From the NCBI RefSeq assembly GCF_011493005.1, contig NZ_CP049156.1, forward strand, positions 1,178,001 through 1,242,000: a stretch of 64,000 bases of DNA. Reading direction: 5' to 3'. Shown piece after piece: positions 54,790 through 64,000 of this stretch. The notes beneath the pieces were generated by a model, which was not told the origin of the DNA, did no database searches, and saw only the letters and a program-made list of their open reading frames with translations. The stretch comes from Caballeronia sp. SBC1 (lineage in GTDB: Bacteria > Pseudomonadota > Gammaproteobacteria > Burkholderiales > Burkholderiaceae). The position numbers were made by a program, and so were the translations under genes. The stretch's first letter is position 1. Each line of letters opens with the position of its first letter.

Positions 54790-56259
54790 CTACATCAGGA
54801 CGATATCGTATTGCTCCTGACTCAGATTCGACTCGACCTGCAACGAAACCGGCTTGCCAATAAAGTCCATCAACATCGCCAGATGCTGTGACTCTTCCTC
54901 GAGAAACAAATCGATAACCTGCTGCGACGCCACCACGCGAAACTCGCGCGGATTGAACTGCCGCGACTCGCGCATGATCTCGCGCAGCACGTCGTAACAC
55001 ACGGTGCGCGGCGTCTTCACCTGGCCTTTGCCATCGCAGGTCGGGCACGGTTCGCACAACACATGCGCGAGCGACTCACGCGTGCGCTTGCGTGTCATTT
55101 CAACCAGCCCTAACTGCGAAAACCCGTTCACCGTCACCCGCGTCCGATCTCGCGACAACGCCTTTTTCAATTCGCCAAGCACCTGATCGCGATGCTCGAC
55201 GTTCTCCATATCGATGAAATCGATAATGATGATTCCGCCCAGATTCCTCAACCGCAATTGCCGTGCAATAGTGTGGGCTGCTTCGAGATTGGTTTTGAAG
55301 ATCGTATCGTCGAAATTACGGGCACCTACATAACCGCCCGTATTCACGTCGATAGTGGTCATTGCTTCGGTCTGGTCGATCATCAGATAACCACCCGACT
55401 TCAAGTCGACCCGGCGTGACAACGCCCGCTGAATCTCGGCTTCGATGTTGTACAGATCGTACAGCGGCCGCTCGCCCGCGTAGTGATGCACGCGGGAAGC
55501 CACAGCCGGCGTGAACTCGATCGCGAAGTCGGCCAGCATTTGGTACGTCTCGCGCGAATCGACCTGAATACGCGAAGTGTCGTCGTTGACGAAATCGCGT
55601 AACACTCGCTGTGCAAGATTGAGATCCTGATGCAGCAGCGAGGTTGGCGCGACCCGCGTTGACTGCGCGACAATGGTTGCCCACGTCTTGCGCAAATAAG
55701 CGACGTCAGCCGCGAGCTCTTCACTCGAGGCATCTTCCGCGATCGTCCTGACGATGTACCCGCCTTTTTCGTCAACAGGAAGAACGGCCGTGAGCCGTGC
55801 CCGGATGGCTTCGCGTTCGGCCTCGCTGGCAATCTTTTGCGAGATCCCGATATGCGGCTCCTGCGGCAGATAGACCAGCGTTCGTCCCGCGATACTCACC
55901 TGCGTGGAAAGCCGCGCACCCTTGGTGCCGATCGGATCCTTGACCACTTGCACCATCAGCGCCTGGCCTTCGAACACGATCTTCTCGATGGGCGTATGCG
56001 GCGCATTCGAATGCGTTTCGCCAGCAATACGCGGATGCCAGATATCCGCTACGTGCAGGAACGCTGCGCGCTCGAGCCCGATATCGATAAACGCCGATTG
56101 CATGCCCGGCAGCACGCGCACGACCTTGCCGAGATACACATTTCCTACCCGTCCGCGCGACAACGTGCGCTCGACGTGAAGCTCTTGCACCGCGCCTTGC
56201 TGAACGAGGGCAACGCGGGTTTCCTGCGGTGTGACGTTGATCAGGATTTCTTCGTTCAT
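54790..56259 (-). CDS. rng: Ribonuclease G
   Basis: 489 residues from the ATG at 56259 (MNEEILINVTPQETRVALVQ), the standard length. It cleaves single-stranded RNA in 16S rRNA 5' end maturation and mRNA decay. The S1 domain (GNVYLGKVVRVLPGMQSAFI) is near the N-terminus; the catalytic part has TTIDVNTGGYVGARN and GGIIIIDFIDMENVEHR, which hold the two metal-binding Asp. CEPCPTCDGKG is the Zn-link that holds the dimer. The frame extends far upstream over maf, but that part is not RNase G. It starts 7 bp after the maf stop, so coupling is likely. It is the last gene of the leftward cluster. Confidence 0.96.
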   Translation of the reverse strand: MNEEILINVTPQETRVALVQQGAVQELHVERTLSRGRVGNVYLGKVVRVLPGMQSAFIDIGLERAAFLHVADIWHPRIAGETHSNAPHTPIEKIVFEGQALMVQVVKDPIGTKGARLSTQVSIAGRTLVYLPQEPHIGISQKIASEAEREAIRARLTAVLPVDEKGGYIVRTIAEDASSEELAADVAYLRKTWATIVAQSTRVAPTSLLHQDLNLAQRVLRDFVNDDTSRIQVDSRETYQMLADFAIEFTPAVASRVHHYAGERPLYDLYNIEAEIQRALSRRVDLKSGGYLMIDQTEAMTTIDVNTGGYVGARNFDDTIFKTNLEAAHTIARQLRLRNLGGIIIIDFIDMENVEHRDQVLGELKKALSRDRTRVTVNGFSQLGLVEMTRKRTRESLAHVLCEPCPTCDGKGQVKTPRTVCYDVLREIMRESRQFNPREFRVVASQQVIDLFLEEESQHLAMLMDFIGKPVSLQVESNLSQEQYDIVLM

Positions 56260-56266
56260 GGACGGT

Positions 56267-56899
56267 TTAGAAGTCGACGCGCGCCACGCGCAGGAGTGCT
56301 GCTGTTTCGAAAAGAGGCAGGCCCATGATACCCGAATAGGACCCTTCGATCCGTTCGATAAACGCCGCAGCGCGTCCCTGAACGCCATATGCACCGGCCT
56401 TTCCGAGCGGTTCGCCGGTGGCCGCGTAACGCTGCAGTGCAGCACGCTCGACGGCCGCGAACTGCACAAGCGAACGCGACAGAACCGGCGTGAGCACAAC
56501 GCCGTCGGCGTCGACCACGGCGAGCGCTGTCAGCACCTCGTGATCGCGCCCGCATAGCCGTTCGAGCATCGCGACGGCATGGTCCGCGTTGTCCGGTTTG
56601 CCCATGATCGCGCCATCGAGGGTGACGGTCGTATCGGCAACCAGAATAGGTGCTGCAGCATGTCCGCCCTTCAAGCGGCGAGCGTACGCCGCCTCGGCCT
56701 TTGCCGCACAGACGCGCAACACGTATGCATCGGCCGCCTCGCCGGGCAGCTCCGTTTCGAGCGCTTCGGCGTCTTCATCGGGACGCGGCAGCAACAGCTC
56801 GAAATGCACGCCGAGTTGCTGCAACAGCTCTTGTCGCCGGGGACTTTGCGACGCGAGATAAACAAAAGGGAAGCTGGAAGATGAGGTGGACGATGGCAT
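56267..56899 (-). CDS. maf: Maf nucleoside triphosphate pyrophosphatase
   Basis: 210 residues. Maf proteins hydrolyse non-canonical or modified NTPs to NMP and pyrophosphate. The N-terminal signature [18 protein letters not shown] (SxSPRR) is followed by [18 protein letters not shown] and [20 protein letters not shown], all diagnostic. It is annotated in bacteria as the YceF-like or YhdE-like Maf; the [12 protein letters not shown] motif suits the YhdE subgroup (dTTP/UTP), but this is not certain. It lies 75 bp after rlmH and runs straight into rng with a 7-bp gap. Confidence 0.94.
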   Translation of the reverse strand: MPSSTSSSSFPFVYLASQSPRRQELLQQLGVHFELLLPRPDEDAEALETELPGEAADAYVLRVCAAKAEAAYARRLKGGHAAAPILVADTTVTLDGAIMGKPDNADHAVAMLERLCGRDHEVLTALAVVDADGVVLTPVLSRSLVQFAAVERAALQRYAATGEPLGKAGAYGVQGRAAAFIERIEGSYSGIMGLPLFETAALLRVARVDF

Positions 56900-56974
56900 G
56901 TTCGTGGATATTGAAGGTCACGCGCCGTAGCCCCAAGCGTGGTCGTTCAACGCCCCGATGCCACACCTCATACG

Positions 56975-57445
56975 TTACGCGCGATGATAGGGATGATTCT
57001 GCGTGATGCTCCACGCGCGATAAAGCTGTTCAGCCAGCAGCACGCGGACCATGCCGTGCGGCAGCGTGAGACTTGAAACACGCAGCAGGACTTCGGCACG
57101 CCCCTTGACCTGCGGGTCGAGACCGTCGGCGCCGCCGATCACGAACGCCACATCGCGGCCTTCCTGCTGCCAGTCCGGCAATGCGCCGGCAAGCTGCATG
57201 GTGGTCCAGTCACGGCCGCGTTCGTCGAGCGCGACCAGCCGCGCATTCTTGGGCAGCGCCGCCTCAATTCGCAGGCGTTCGGCAGCCATCACGCTCTCGG
57301 CGTTACGTCCCGATGAGCGCTGTTCGGGTTTGATCTCGCGCAACTCGACGCGCAGCTCAGGCGGCATGCGTTTCGCATACTCGTCGAAGCCGGTCGCAAT
57401 CCAGTCGGGCATCTTGTGGCCGACCGCAAGAATATGAAGTTTCAT
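56975..57445 (-). CDS. rlmH: 23S rRNA (pseudouridine1915-N3)-methyltransferase
   Basis: 156 residues from the ATG at 57445 ([20 protein letters not shown]), the standard start and length. It methylates pseudouridine 1915 of helix 69 in the assembled 70S ribosome, using SAM. SPOUT fold: [20 protein letters not shown] and [20 protein letters not shown], the knot with its Gly-rich SAM loop, then [20 protein letters not shown] and the C-terminal [12 protein letters not shown] tail. It follows rsfS by 94 bp, and maf comes next. Confidence 0.97.
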   Translation of the reverse strand: MKLHILAVGHKMPDWIATGFDEYAKRMPPELRVELREIKPEQRSSGRNAESVMAAERLRIEAALPKNARLVALDERGRDWTTMQLAGALPDWQQEGRDVAFVIGGADGLDPQVKGRAEVLLRVSSLTLPHGMVRVLLAEQLYRAWSITQNHPYHRA

Positions 57446-57539
57446 GGCGACATTGCAAAGCGCTTCACCTGCGTCCCGCCCGCGCTTTTGCCGTGATGGA
57501 CAGCGCGTCGGACAGCGCGATGTGCGCGTTCGGCTAGCG

Positions 57540-57977
57540 TCAGCGGCGCGTGGTCTTGCGAGCCGGCTTGGCGGCTGGCTCGTCGTCTTCGTCGTCCGAC
57601 ACGCTGACCTGGGCGCCGCTGAAACCACCTGAGCTTTGCAGCTTTACGCGCACGGGTTTGTCGCCCCAGACCTCTTCGAGGTTGTAGTACTGGCGCAGCG
57701 CCGGTTGGAGGATATGGACGACTGCGTCGCCGCAATCGACCAGCACCCACTCGCCGACCTCTTCGCCTTCGGTGCTGATGACGTCGCCGCCCAGCCCCTT
57801 GACCTTGTCACGCACGCTGTTGGCGAGCGCCTTGGTCTGACGATTCGACGTGCCGCTCGCGACGATGACACGGTCGAAGAGGGCGGTCAGGTGGGTGGTG
57901 TTGAACACCTTGATGTCCTGCGCCTTGACGTCTTCGAGACCGTCGATGATCGCGCGTTGAAGCTTTGTGATTTCCAT
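57540..57977 (-). CDS. rsfS: Ribosomal silencing factor RsfS
   Basis: 145 residues from the ATG at 57977 ([20 protein letters not shown]). It binds ribosomal protein uL14 and blocks subunit joining in starved cells. Diagnostic segments: [57 protein letters not shown] and [14 protein letters not shown] tail of about 35 residues after that (acidic DDEDDEP then basic KPARKTTRR) is longer than in E. coli. The frame stays open 24 codons upstream, overlapping nadD, but those codons are not family-like. nadD ends 16 bp before this start. Confidence 0.95.
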   Translation of the reverse strand: MEITKLQRAIIDGLEDVKAQDIKVFNTTHLTALFDRVIVASGTSNRQTKALANSVRDKVKGLGGDVISTEGEEVGEWVLVDCGDAVVHILQPALRQYYNLEEVWGDKPVRVKLQSSGGFSGAQVSVSDDEDDEPAAKPARKTTRR

Positions 57978-57993
57978 ATTTTTACCGATGGTT

Positions 57994-58716
57994 TTACCGA
58001 TGATACAAATGGTGTTGAACAATATAGTCCCATACGGCGGACGGCACATGACTCTCGGCGTTTATCTCGCCTGCCGCCTGCGCCCGCAGGCGTTCTCTCA
58101 ACTGCTCGCGGATCCCGGTCGCCGACACTTCCAGCTCCAGCGCGGAATCGATCAGCAGATGACCATGCGGCGTGGCTTGCAGCACCTCAGCCGGGGCGCT
58201 GCGCACGGCAATTTCCGCGGCTACAGCGGGAGAAACCGTCGAGACATCAAAACCCGCGCGAGTTTCCACGCACACGTGCGCAAATTCGAACAGGCGTTTC
58301 CATTCGCGCCATGAATCCAGGTGCACGAGCTGGTCAGCGCCGATCAAAAGTGACAGCGACGCGTCCGCGCCTTCTCGCGCGCGCCAGCGAGCCAGCGTCT
58401 CCACGGTATAGGTCGGACCGTCGTGATCGATTTCATCGGTGGCGACGATGACTTTTAACCCTTCCGCATGCAGTGAGTCCGCCGCCGCGCGGGTCATCGC
58501 AAGCCGGTGGTGCGCCGCGGTGACATCCTTTTTCTGCCACGGCTGGCCGGCCGGCAACAGCACGAGTTCGGTCAGGTCGAGCAACTCGGCGAAACGGCGA
58601 GCAAGGGCCAGATGAGCGTCGTGAATCGGGTCGAACGTGCCGCCCAGCAAACCAACGCGTCGAGCACAAGGGAGATTCGATTTCAGTGGACGATCCTCTT
58701 CGGGGACAGATTGCAA
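57994..58716 (-). CDS. nadD: Nicotinate-nucleotide adenylyltransferase
   Basis: 240 residues. It makes deamido-NAD from NaMN and ATP in NAD synthesis. The nucleotidyltransferase motif [11 protein letters not shown] is at residues 25-35 and the ISxTxIR-like motif [12 protein letters not shown] near 205; [22 protein letters not shown] sequence and [20 protein letters not shown] lie between. The N-terminal 20 residues are an extra segment; a later start at a GTG is conceivable but the ATG at 58716 gives a usual length for this group. It lies between hemF (75 bp upstream) and rsfS. Confidence 0.94.
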   Translation of the reverse strand: MQSVPEEDRPLKSNLPCARRVGLLGGTFDPIHDAHLALARRFAELLDLTELVLLPAGQPWQKKDVTAAHHRLAMTRAAADSLHAEGLKVIVATDEIDHDGPTYTVETLARWRAREGADASLSLLIGADQLVHLDSWREWKRLFEFAHVCVETRAGFDVSTVSPAVAAEIAVRSAPAEVLQATPHGHLLIDSALELEVSATGIREQLRERLRAQAAGEINAESHVPSAVWDYIVQHHLYHR

Positions 58717-58791
58717 CAGGTGCGGCGATCCGGTCTCATAGTCTGCAGCTTTCTTGCGGCCTGCTTTGTAGTTCTTTTGAAGGCAGTTCTT

Positions 58792-59715
58792 TTATAACCA
58801 CTCTCGTGCCACCAGGAAATCCGAGTAAAGCCGCGCTTCGGGCGTGCCAGGCTCCGGTTTCCAGTCGTAGCGCCATGAAACTGCCGGCGGCATCGACATC
58901 AGGATGGATTCCGTACGGCCGCCGCTTTGCAGCCCGAACAGCGTGCCGCGGTCGAAGACGAGGTTGAATTCCACGTAGCGGCCGCGCCGGTACGTCTGGA
59001 ATTCACGCTGCGCTTCGTTGTAAGGCGTGTTGCGCCGGCGTTCGATGATCGGCAGATATGCGGCGAGGAAGCTGTCGCCGACGCTGCGCACCATGGCGAA
59101 CGATTCGTCGAAACCGGGTTCCGAGACGTCATCGAAGAAAATCCCGCCGACCCCGCGCGCTTCATTGCGGTGCTTGAGATAAAAATACTCGTCGCACCAT
59201 TTCTTGAAACGCGGGTACAGATCCGTGCCGAAGGGTGCCAGCGCGTCCCGGCACACGCCGTGAAAATGCCGCGCGTCTTCCTCGTAGCCATAATAAGGCG
59301 TGAGGTCCATGCCGCCGCCGAACCAGAACAGGGGGGGCTCACCCGCTTTTGTCGCGATCAGCAGGCGCACGTTCATGTGCACGGTAGGGCAGTGCGGATT
59401 GCGCGGATGCATGACGAGCGACACACCCATGGCCTCGAAGCCACGCCCGGCAAGTTGCGGACGCGCGGCGCTCGCCGAGGCTGGCAAAGCGTCGCCGGCT
59501 ACATCGGAGAAACCGATGCCGCCGCGTTCGAAAAACTGGCCGCCTTCGAGAATCCGCGTGCTGCCGCCTCCGCGCAACCGTTCTTCCGGGCCACGCTGCC
59601 AGGAATCGATGAGGAATTCGTTGCCGTCGAACGCGCCAAGCGTCTGCGCGATCTGCTCTTGCAAACCGGTCAGATAAGTGCGGACAGCTTGTACGTCGTA
59701 GGTTGGAGCGGTCAT
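58792..59715 (-). CDS. hemF: Oxygen-dependent coproporphyrinogen-III oxidase
   Basis: 307 residues. It converts coproporphyrinogen III to protoporphyrinogen IX with two O2. Key segments are [24 protein letters not shown] ([20 protein letters not shown]), [39 protein letters not shown] and [20 protein letters not shown]; the catalytic region near the conserved His and Asp is intact. Start [15 protein letters not shown] at 59715. In the leftward purD-hemF-nadD-rsfS arrangement of Burkholderia. The gap to purD upstream is 228 bp and holds a strong hairpin. Confidence 0.97.
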   Translation of the reverse strand: MTAPTYDVQAVRTYLTGLQEQIAQTLGAFDGNEFLIDSWQRGPEERLRGGGSTRILEGGQFFERGGIGFSDVAGDALPASASAARPQLAGRGFEAMGVSLVMHPRNPHCPTVHMNVRLLIATKAGEPPLFWFGGGMDLTPYYGYEEDARHFHGVCRDALAPFGTDLYPRFKKWCDEYFYLKHRNEARGVGGIFFDDVSEPGFDESFAMVRSVGDSFLAAYLPIIERRRNTPYNEAQREFQTYRRGRYVEFNLVFDRGTLFGLQSGGRTESILMSMPPAVSWRYDWKPEPGTPEARLYSDFLVAREWL

Positions 59716-59811
59716 CGTGGACTGTTTTTACTGCTTGCCGGAGAAGGACCCGGAGTTGGGTGAACGTTGGTTTTGCCCAATGTTGCCTGGTCCCGTGCGC
59801 GTTCCTTCTAA

Positions 59812-59847
59812 AACGCACTGCCGGACGCGAAGGTCCGGCAGTGCGTT
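59812..59847. terminator. Strong hairpin between purD and hemF
   Basis: AACGCACTGCCGGA (59812-59825) pairs perfectly with TCCGGCAGTGCGTT (59834-59847), a 14-bp stem. Downstream of purD on the minus strand it is followed by a short T-run, so it may terminate the purD transcript and give hemF its own promoter. Confidence 0.7.
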
Positions 59848-59943
59848 GCTCAATTTGTTGCGTTGCTGCGGTGTTGCGTTTGCGGCGGCTTCTGGCGCCA
59901 GTTTCGCGTCACGTTAGCCGGTCACGTTGCCAGCGGCCCTGCT

Positions 59944-61233
59944 TCAGCTGTGGCGATCTGCCGCTTTACGATTCAGCGCGCGATAACCAATGTCCCGCCG
60001 ATACTGCATGCCGTCGAACGCGATCTGATTGATCGTATCGTAGACGATGGACTGCGCGCCGCGTACCGAGTCGGACAAACCCACGACGCACAGCACGCGT
60101 CCGCCCGACGTGCTGAGCTTGCCGTTTTCCAGCGTCGTGCCGGCATGGAAAGTCACGGCTTCCGGCGTCTCCGGGGGAATGCCATTGATCCGGTCGCCCT
60201 TGCGCGGCGTGTCCGGGTAATTGTGCGCGGCCAGCACCACGCCGAGCGCTGTGCGCCGATCCCATTCGATCTCCGCCGTCGCTAGCGTCCCGGCGATCGC
60301 CAGTTCCACTACCTTCGAGAAATCGCCCTTCAGGCGTGCCATGATCGGTTGCGTTTCCGGATCACCCATCCGGCAATTGAATTCGAGCGTTTTCGGATTG
60401 CCGTGCGCGTCGATCATCAGGCCGGCATACAGGAAGCCGGTGTAGCGGATGCCTTCCTGCTCCATGCCACGCACCGTCGGCAGGATGATTTCGCGCATCA
60501 CGCGGGCGTGCAGTTGCGGCGTGACGATAGGCGCGGGTGAATAAGCACCCATGCCGCCGGTGTTCGGGCCCTTGTCACCGTCGAGCAGACGCTTGTGGTC
60601 CTGGCTCGACGCCAGTGCCAGCACGTGTTTGCCGTCCACCATCACGATAAAGCTCGCTTCCTCGCCGTCCAGGAATTCTTCGATCACCACGCGCGCACCG
60701 GCGTCGCCCAGTTTGTTGTCGGCGAGCATGGAGTCGACGGCCGCGTGCGCTTCTTCAAGCGTCGTTGCCACGACCACGCCCTTGCCGGCCGCGAGTCCGT
60801 CGGCCTTGATGACAATGGGCGCGCCCTTCGTGTCCAGATACGCGTGGGCCGCAGCGATCTCCGTGAACGTTTCATATTCCGCAGTCGGAATGGCGTGGCG
60901 CTTCATGAACGCTTTCGCGAAGTCCTTCGAGCTTTCCAGCTGCGCCGCTTCTCTGGTAGGGCCGAAAATTTTCAGGCCACGTGAGCGGAACAGATTGACG
61001 ATACCCGCCGCGAGCGGACCTTCAGGGCCAACCACGGTCAGCGCAATCTGCTCGTTCTCGGCGAAATCGGCGAGTGCAGCGGGATCGGTGATGTCGACAT
61101 TGAGCAGACGCTCGTCCTGAGCCGTGCCGCCGTTACCCGGCGCGACATAAACCATCTGCACGCGCGGCGACTGCGCGAGTTTCCAAGCGAGCGCATGTTC
61201 GCGACCGCCGGAACCGACGACGAGTAACTTCAT
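59944..61233 (-). CDS. purD: Phosphoribosylamine-glycine ligase
   Basis: 429 residues, full length. It makes GAR from phosphoribosylamine, glycine and ATP, the second step of purine synthesis. It begins MKLLVVGSGGREHALAWKLA, then has the ATP-grasp with IVIKADGLAAGKGVVVATTL, FLDGEEASFIVMVDGKHVLA and NTGGMGAYSPAPIVTP, and the metal-binding LEFNCRMGDPETQPIMARLK. Its neighbours purT (elsewhere in this window) and hemF share no operon logic; the position before hemF is a conserved Burkholderia order. 587 bp separate it from the upstream yebC gene. Confidence 0.97.
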   Translation of the reverse strand: MKLLVVGSGGREHALAWKLAQSPRVQMVYVAPGNGGTAQDERLLNVDITDPAALADFAENEQIALTVVGPEGPLAAGIVNLFRSRGLKIFGPTREAAQLESSKDFAKAFMKRHAIPTAEYETFTEIAAAHAYLDTKGAPIVIKADGLAAGKGVVVATTLEEAHAAVDSMLADNKLGDAGARVVIEEFLDGEEASFIVMVDGKHVLALASSQDHKRLLDGDKGPNTGGMGAYSPAPIVTPQLHARVMREIILPTVRGMEQEGIRYTGFLYAGLMIDAHGNPKTLEFNCRMGDPETQPIMARLKGDFSKVVELAIAGTLATAEIEWDRRTALGVVLAAHNYPDTPRKGDRINGIPPETPEAVTFHAGTTLENGKLSTSGGRVLCVVGLSDSVRGAQSIVYDTINQIAFDGMQYRRDIGYRALNRKAADRHS

Positions 61234-61820
61234 TTAAATCCTCGAAGATCTTAAGAAATTCATGGCGGCAGGAGGGCGGACCCGTTTGAATCGATTTTTA
61301 CCAATTCGAGTCGGTTTAAACTAGTCCACCGCGCCTGATCCGCGGATATCTGCTTTGCCGCGCGCCGGATCTTTGCCGGACGTCTGCCGAATCCTGTGCG
61401 GGCGCTTTGACACGGGGAAGTGGCTCGCGCCATCGCGCGGCTGCGTCACGCAACTTCCCTGCTGTCAAACGCGGCTTCCGGCCAGGTTCGACCCACCTCA
61501 ACAACACTATTCAGCCAGTATTTCAGGCCTATATTTCGGCGGACATACCCGGTGTGATCTGCCGCCGGTCTTTCACATAACGTACTCGCCGGCGGATTTA
61601 TTCACCCATGGCCACCGTATTCGCCTGCGCACGCGTCCAGGTTCCGTTGTTCAAACAAACGACTGAAACGCACAGCGACACATGCACCAATCGAGCCAGA
61701 AATGGGCACCGGCGTCTGCCGCCCCGCCGCGTACATGCCTGGCGCACCGGTGTCCAGGCAAGCCGATGCGGCGCGACTCGGTGGCCGGTCGGCTCACGGC
61801 GGCTCCTCATTACCCGATGA
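61234..61820. other. Intergenic region between yebC and purD
   Basis: 587 bp between two leftward genes. Open frames in it have shadow composition. It must contain the purD promoter; an AT-rich patch (about 61285-61325, with TTTAAACTAGT) is the best place. No structured element was recognised. Confidence 0.45.
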
Positions 61821-62549
61821 TCATTCCTGGTCGATAGCAGCGTTCGTGTACACCTCTTGCACGTCGTCCAGATTTTCCAGCGCGTCGAGCAATTTCTGCA
61901 TTTTCGCTGCGTCTTCGCCGGTGAACTCGACTTCGGTCTGCGGTTTCATGATGACTTCCGCCACTTCGGCCTTGAAACCGGCAGCTTGCAGCGCGTCTTT
62001 CACCTTCTGGAAGTCGTTGGCCGGGCAAACGACTTCAATGCTGCCATCGTCATTCGTGACCACGTCGTCCGCGCCCGCTTCGAGCGCCGCTTCCATCAGC
62101 TTGTCTTCGGACGTGCCGGGAGCGAACAGGAACTGGCCGACGTGATCGAACATGAACGCCACCGAGCCGTCCGTGCCCATGTTGCCGCCGAACTTCGAGA
62201 ACGCGTGGCGGACTTCCGCAACGGTCCGGGTACGGTTGTCCGTCATGGTGTCCACGATGATCGCCGCGCCACCGATTCCGTAGCCTTCGTAGCGAATTTC
62301 TTCATACGTAGCGCCGTCGACACCGCCCACGCCGCGCTGGATCGCGCGGTTGATGTTGTCCTTGGGCATGTTGGCGTCGTAGGCCTTCTCGACGGAGAGC
62401 CGCAGGCGCGGGTTCGTGTCCATTTCTCCGCCGCCCATGCGTGCTGCGACCTGGATTTCCTTGATAAGACGCGTCCAGACCTTGCCACGCTTGGCATCGG
62501 TCGCCGCTTTCTTATGCTTGATGTTGGCCCATTTTGAATGACCCGCCAT
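61821..62549 (-). CDS. yebC: YebC/PmpR-family DNA-binding regulator
   Basis: 242 residues from the ATG at 62549 ([20 protein letters not shown]), the universal start of the family. Diagnostic segments: [57 protein letters not shown] and [20 protein letters not shown]. Members bind DNA or act in translation elongation at proline-rich motifs; some regulate quorum sensing, so its target is uncertain. An alternative ATG four codons upstream exists. It precedes purD in the conserved order, and follows upp with a 438-bp gap. Confidence 0.95.
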   Translation of the reverse strand: MAGHSKWANIKHKKAATDAKRGKVWTRLIKEIQVAARMGGGEMDTNPRLRLSVEKAYDANMPKDNINRAIQRGVGGVDGATYEEIRYEGYGIGGAAIIVDTMTDNRTRTVAEVRHAFSKFGGNMGTDGSVAFMFDHVGQFLFAPGTSEDKLMEAALEAGADDVVTNDDGSIEVVCPANDFQKVKDALQAAGFKAEVAEVIMKPQTEVEFTGEDAAKMQKLLDALENLDDVQEVYTNAAIDQE

Positions 62550-62987
62550 ACCTTTCTCCATAGCGCGCGAGCTTCTCTCGCACGCCTGTATGTCAATGAT
62601 GCCGCCTTATCCCGAAAAGGCGCTTTTCGCCAGCCGGCATTTTTATGTTCGCGCTGCATGGTTGCAGGGCCTAAATGCCCGAGCGTGGCACGGCGCACGC
62701 CCTGTTTTTGCGGTTCCGTGGGACAGGACCGGTTGCTGATAAGCCGCAAATCCACTATTGCGCGAACTAACACCCCCGCCGAGAACTTGCCGCTGGCCGA
62801 ATGACGCCAGACAATTCCGAATGACGCCGGCCAACCCCTTCAGCCAACTCATTCAGCCAGCCCAATGCACGAACCGCCTATTTGGCGGACCCGAATTTTA
62901 TCATGGCGCGCCGTTTCGGCAGGCGTTGGCCTTGCTGACACGGCGCGCACGTCCTCTCATGTTGCCGGGTTGAAGCTCGGTTCTGTA
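62550..62987. other. Intergenic region between upp and yebC
   Basis: 438 bp between two leftward genes. No gene supported. It has a 12-bp direct repeat CCGAATGACGCC at 62797-62808 and 62817-62828 (20-bp period), and just after it TTCAGCCA twice. Confidence 0.48.
62797..62828. repeat. 12-bp direct repeat with 20-bp period
   Basis: CCGAATGACGCC occurs at 62797-62808 and at 62817-62828. The period is close to two helical turns. It lies about 250 bp upstream of yebC and 160 bp downstream of upp. Confidence 0.8.
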
Positions 62988-63641
62988 CTAGTTTTTCGTG
63001 CCAAATAGCCGGTCACCGGCGTCGCCCAGACCAGGCACGATATACGCGTGCTCGTTCAGATGAGAGTCGAGAGAGGCCACGTACAGCTTCACGTCCGGGT
63101 GGGCGTCCGAGAAGACCTTCACGCCTTCTGGCGCCGCAACCAGTGCCACGAAGATGATGTTTTCACCGAGCACCTTGCGCCGTTTCATTACGTCCACGGC
63201 ATGGACCGCTGAATAGCCGGTTGCCACCATTGGATCGCACAGGATAAACACGCGCTCTTCCAGGTCGGGTGGCAGACGCACAAGATACTCGACCGGCCGG
63301 TGGTCTTCCGCGCGATACACGCCAATATGGCCGACCCGCGCCGACGGAATCAGGTCCAGCAGCCCGTCCGACATGCCGATCCCGGCCCGAAGCACTGGCA
63401 CGATAGCCAGCTTCTTGCCGGCGATCACAGGCGAGTCCACGGTGACCAACGGGGTTTCGACACGCTTGGTGGTCAGCGGCAGGTTGCGCGTGATTTCATA
63501 ACCCATCAGCAGCGTGATTTCGCGCAGCAACTCGCGAAACGTTCGCGTGGACGTGTCCTTGTCCCGCATGTGCGTCAGCTTGTGCTGAATCAGCGGGTGG
63601 CTGAGGATGAAGAGATTGGGGAAGCGGCTGTCCTGTTTCAT
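62988..63641 (-). CDS. upp: Uracil phosphoribosyltransferase
   Basis: 217 residues. It makes UMP from uracil and PRPP. The sequence follows the family from start to end: [39 protein letters not shown] [19 protein letters not shown], and the PRPP-binding [20 protein letters not shown]; the C-terminal [19 protein letters not shown] is typical and holds uracil. The ATG at 63641 adds about eight residues before the usual core, which is normal for this enzyme. It is divergent from the SDR gene at 63956. Confidence 0.97.
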   Translation of the reverse strand: MKQDSRFPNLFILSHPLIQHKLTHMRDKDTSTRTFRELLREITLLMGYEITRNLPLTTKRVETPLVTVDSPVIAGKKLAIVPVLRAGIGMSDGLLDLIPSARVGHIGVYRAEDHRPVEYLVRLPPDLEERVFILCDPMVATGYSAVHAVDVMKRRKVLGENIIFVALVAAPEGVKVFSDAHPDVKLYVASLDSHLNEHAYIVPGLGDAGDRLFGTKN

Positions 63642-63955
63642 GGAATTCGCGCGGTTGCCGCGGCATTAAGTGTGGATTCGGGTGATTCGTTCGGTTCTGA
63701 AGCCGCGTTGGTTTTGCATGGCTGTGCTCAAGCAATGACGCCAGTTTACCCAAATTACGCGTGCCGAAAGCGGAGATTGCGGGCGATAGGCCGTCCGGCT
63801 TATTGCGCGGCCGACGTCCGATCCCTCATTCTTCTAGAATTGCATCAAGCGGTCCGCACGTACGGAAGGCGGACCAGGATTCGGCGCAAGACTTCACTAC
63901 CCCGGTTTTAATCGTTTCCACCGGTTTCAACGCGGACAACCAGAAAGGGACAGCA
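63642..63955. other. Divergent intergenic region between upp and the SDR gene
   Basis: 314 bp. Both promoters must be here. An 8-bp palindrome TTCTAGAA lies at 63832-63839. No gene seen. Confidence 0.45.
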
Positions 63956-64000
63956 ATGGACATGGGAATCAAGGGGCGCACGGCGCTCGTGTGCGCGGCC
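63956..64000 (+). CDS. Short-chain dehydrogenase/reductase, N-terminal fragment (cut by the window end)
   Basis: Fifteen codons are visible: MDMGIKGRTALVCAA. They match the N-terminus of SDR enzymes of the type that begins with a beta-strand and the NAD(P)-binding TALVCAASKGLG motif, of which only TALVCAA is in view. GAAAGGGA lies in Shine-Dalgarno position and decides the start. Divergent from upp. Substrate unknown. Confidence 0.6.
   Translation, partial: MDMGIKGRTALVCAA

Overview
The window is a stretch of high-GC chromosome from a member of the Burkholderiaceae, most likely Burkholderia sensu lato (Paraburkholderia or Caballeronia). This rests on gene content and order: the yebC-purD-hemF-nadD-rsfS-rlmH-maf-rng order, an rsxB-nth pair, a DUF1841 gene, an intracellular PHB depolymerase of the Ralstonia PhaZ type, and an LPS-core block between dnaE and msbA. 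No rRNA, tRNA, CRISPR array, insertion sequence or prophage was recognised. It reads as mostly vertically inherited chromosome with one AT-richer accessory patch near 49.3-50.5 kb.

Region by region. 0-3 kb: start of a benzoate-transporter-like gene, then a leftward operon of a MoxR AAA+ ATPase, a GNAT acetyltransferase and a VWA/CoxE-type protein. 3.5-6.6 kb: two tandem exported monohaem cytochromes c, then DUF1841, nth and an orphan soluble RsxB. 7-15.2 kb: a TetR regulator, phaZ, a GH15 hydrolase, small proteins, a lactonase-fold beta-propeller and a CorA/ZntB transporter. 15.2-23 kb: an FtsK translocase with an unusually long low-complexity linker, a META-domain lipoprotein, purT, a 56-residue lipoprotein and an MliC-like periplasmic protein. 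23-30.5 kb: an acetolactate-synthase-like enzyme paired with an aldehyde dehydrogenase, an RhlE helicase behind a long repeat-bearing leader, gluQ and trhO.

30.8-44.4 kb: dnaE, translationally coupled to an LPS-type glycosyltransferase, followed by a cell-envelope polysaccharide block: GT4, GT2 (opposite strand), GT4, polysaccharide deacetylase, nucleotide-sugar dehydrogenase, GT9, O-antigen ligase and the lipid A flippase MsbA. The glycosyltransferases would build the core, WaaL would join O-antigen and MsbA would flip lipid A-core. 44.6-49.1 kb: a small membrane-protein operon with a 21-codon ORF, and an orphan RND permease. 49.1-50.5 kb: AT-rich, poorly coding, with possible small genes and a strong hairpin. 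50.6-54.8 kb: a 1386-residue CheB-CheR-PAS-histidine kinase-receiver fusion. 54.8-63.6 kb: the leftward housekeeping block rng, maf, rlmH, rsfS, nadD, hemF, purD, yebC and upp. The window ends inside an SDR gene.

The features most worth a second look are the low-GC patch with its 30-codon ORF and 14-bp-stem hairpin, the tandem-repeat leader of rhlE, the anchorless RsxB with a long tail, the giant FtsK linker, the thiamine-enzyme/aldehyde dehydrogenase pair and the 21-codon coupled ORF. None can be claimed as a new system from sequence alone. Start codons were chosen by reading the sequence and family knowledge; no database search was run.
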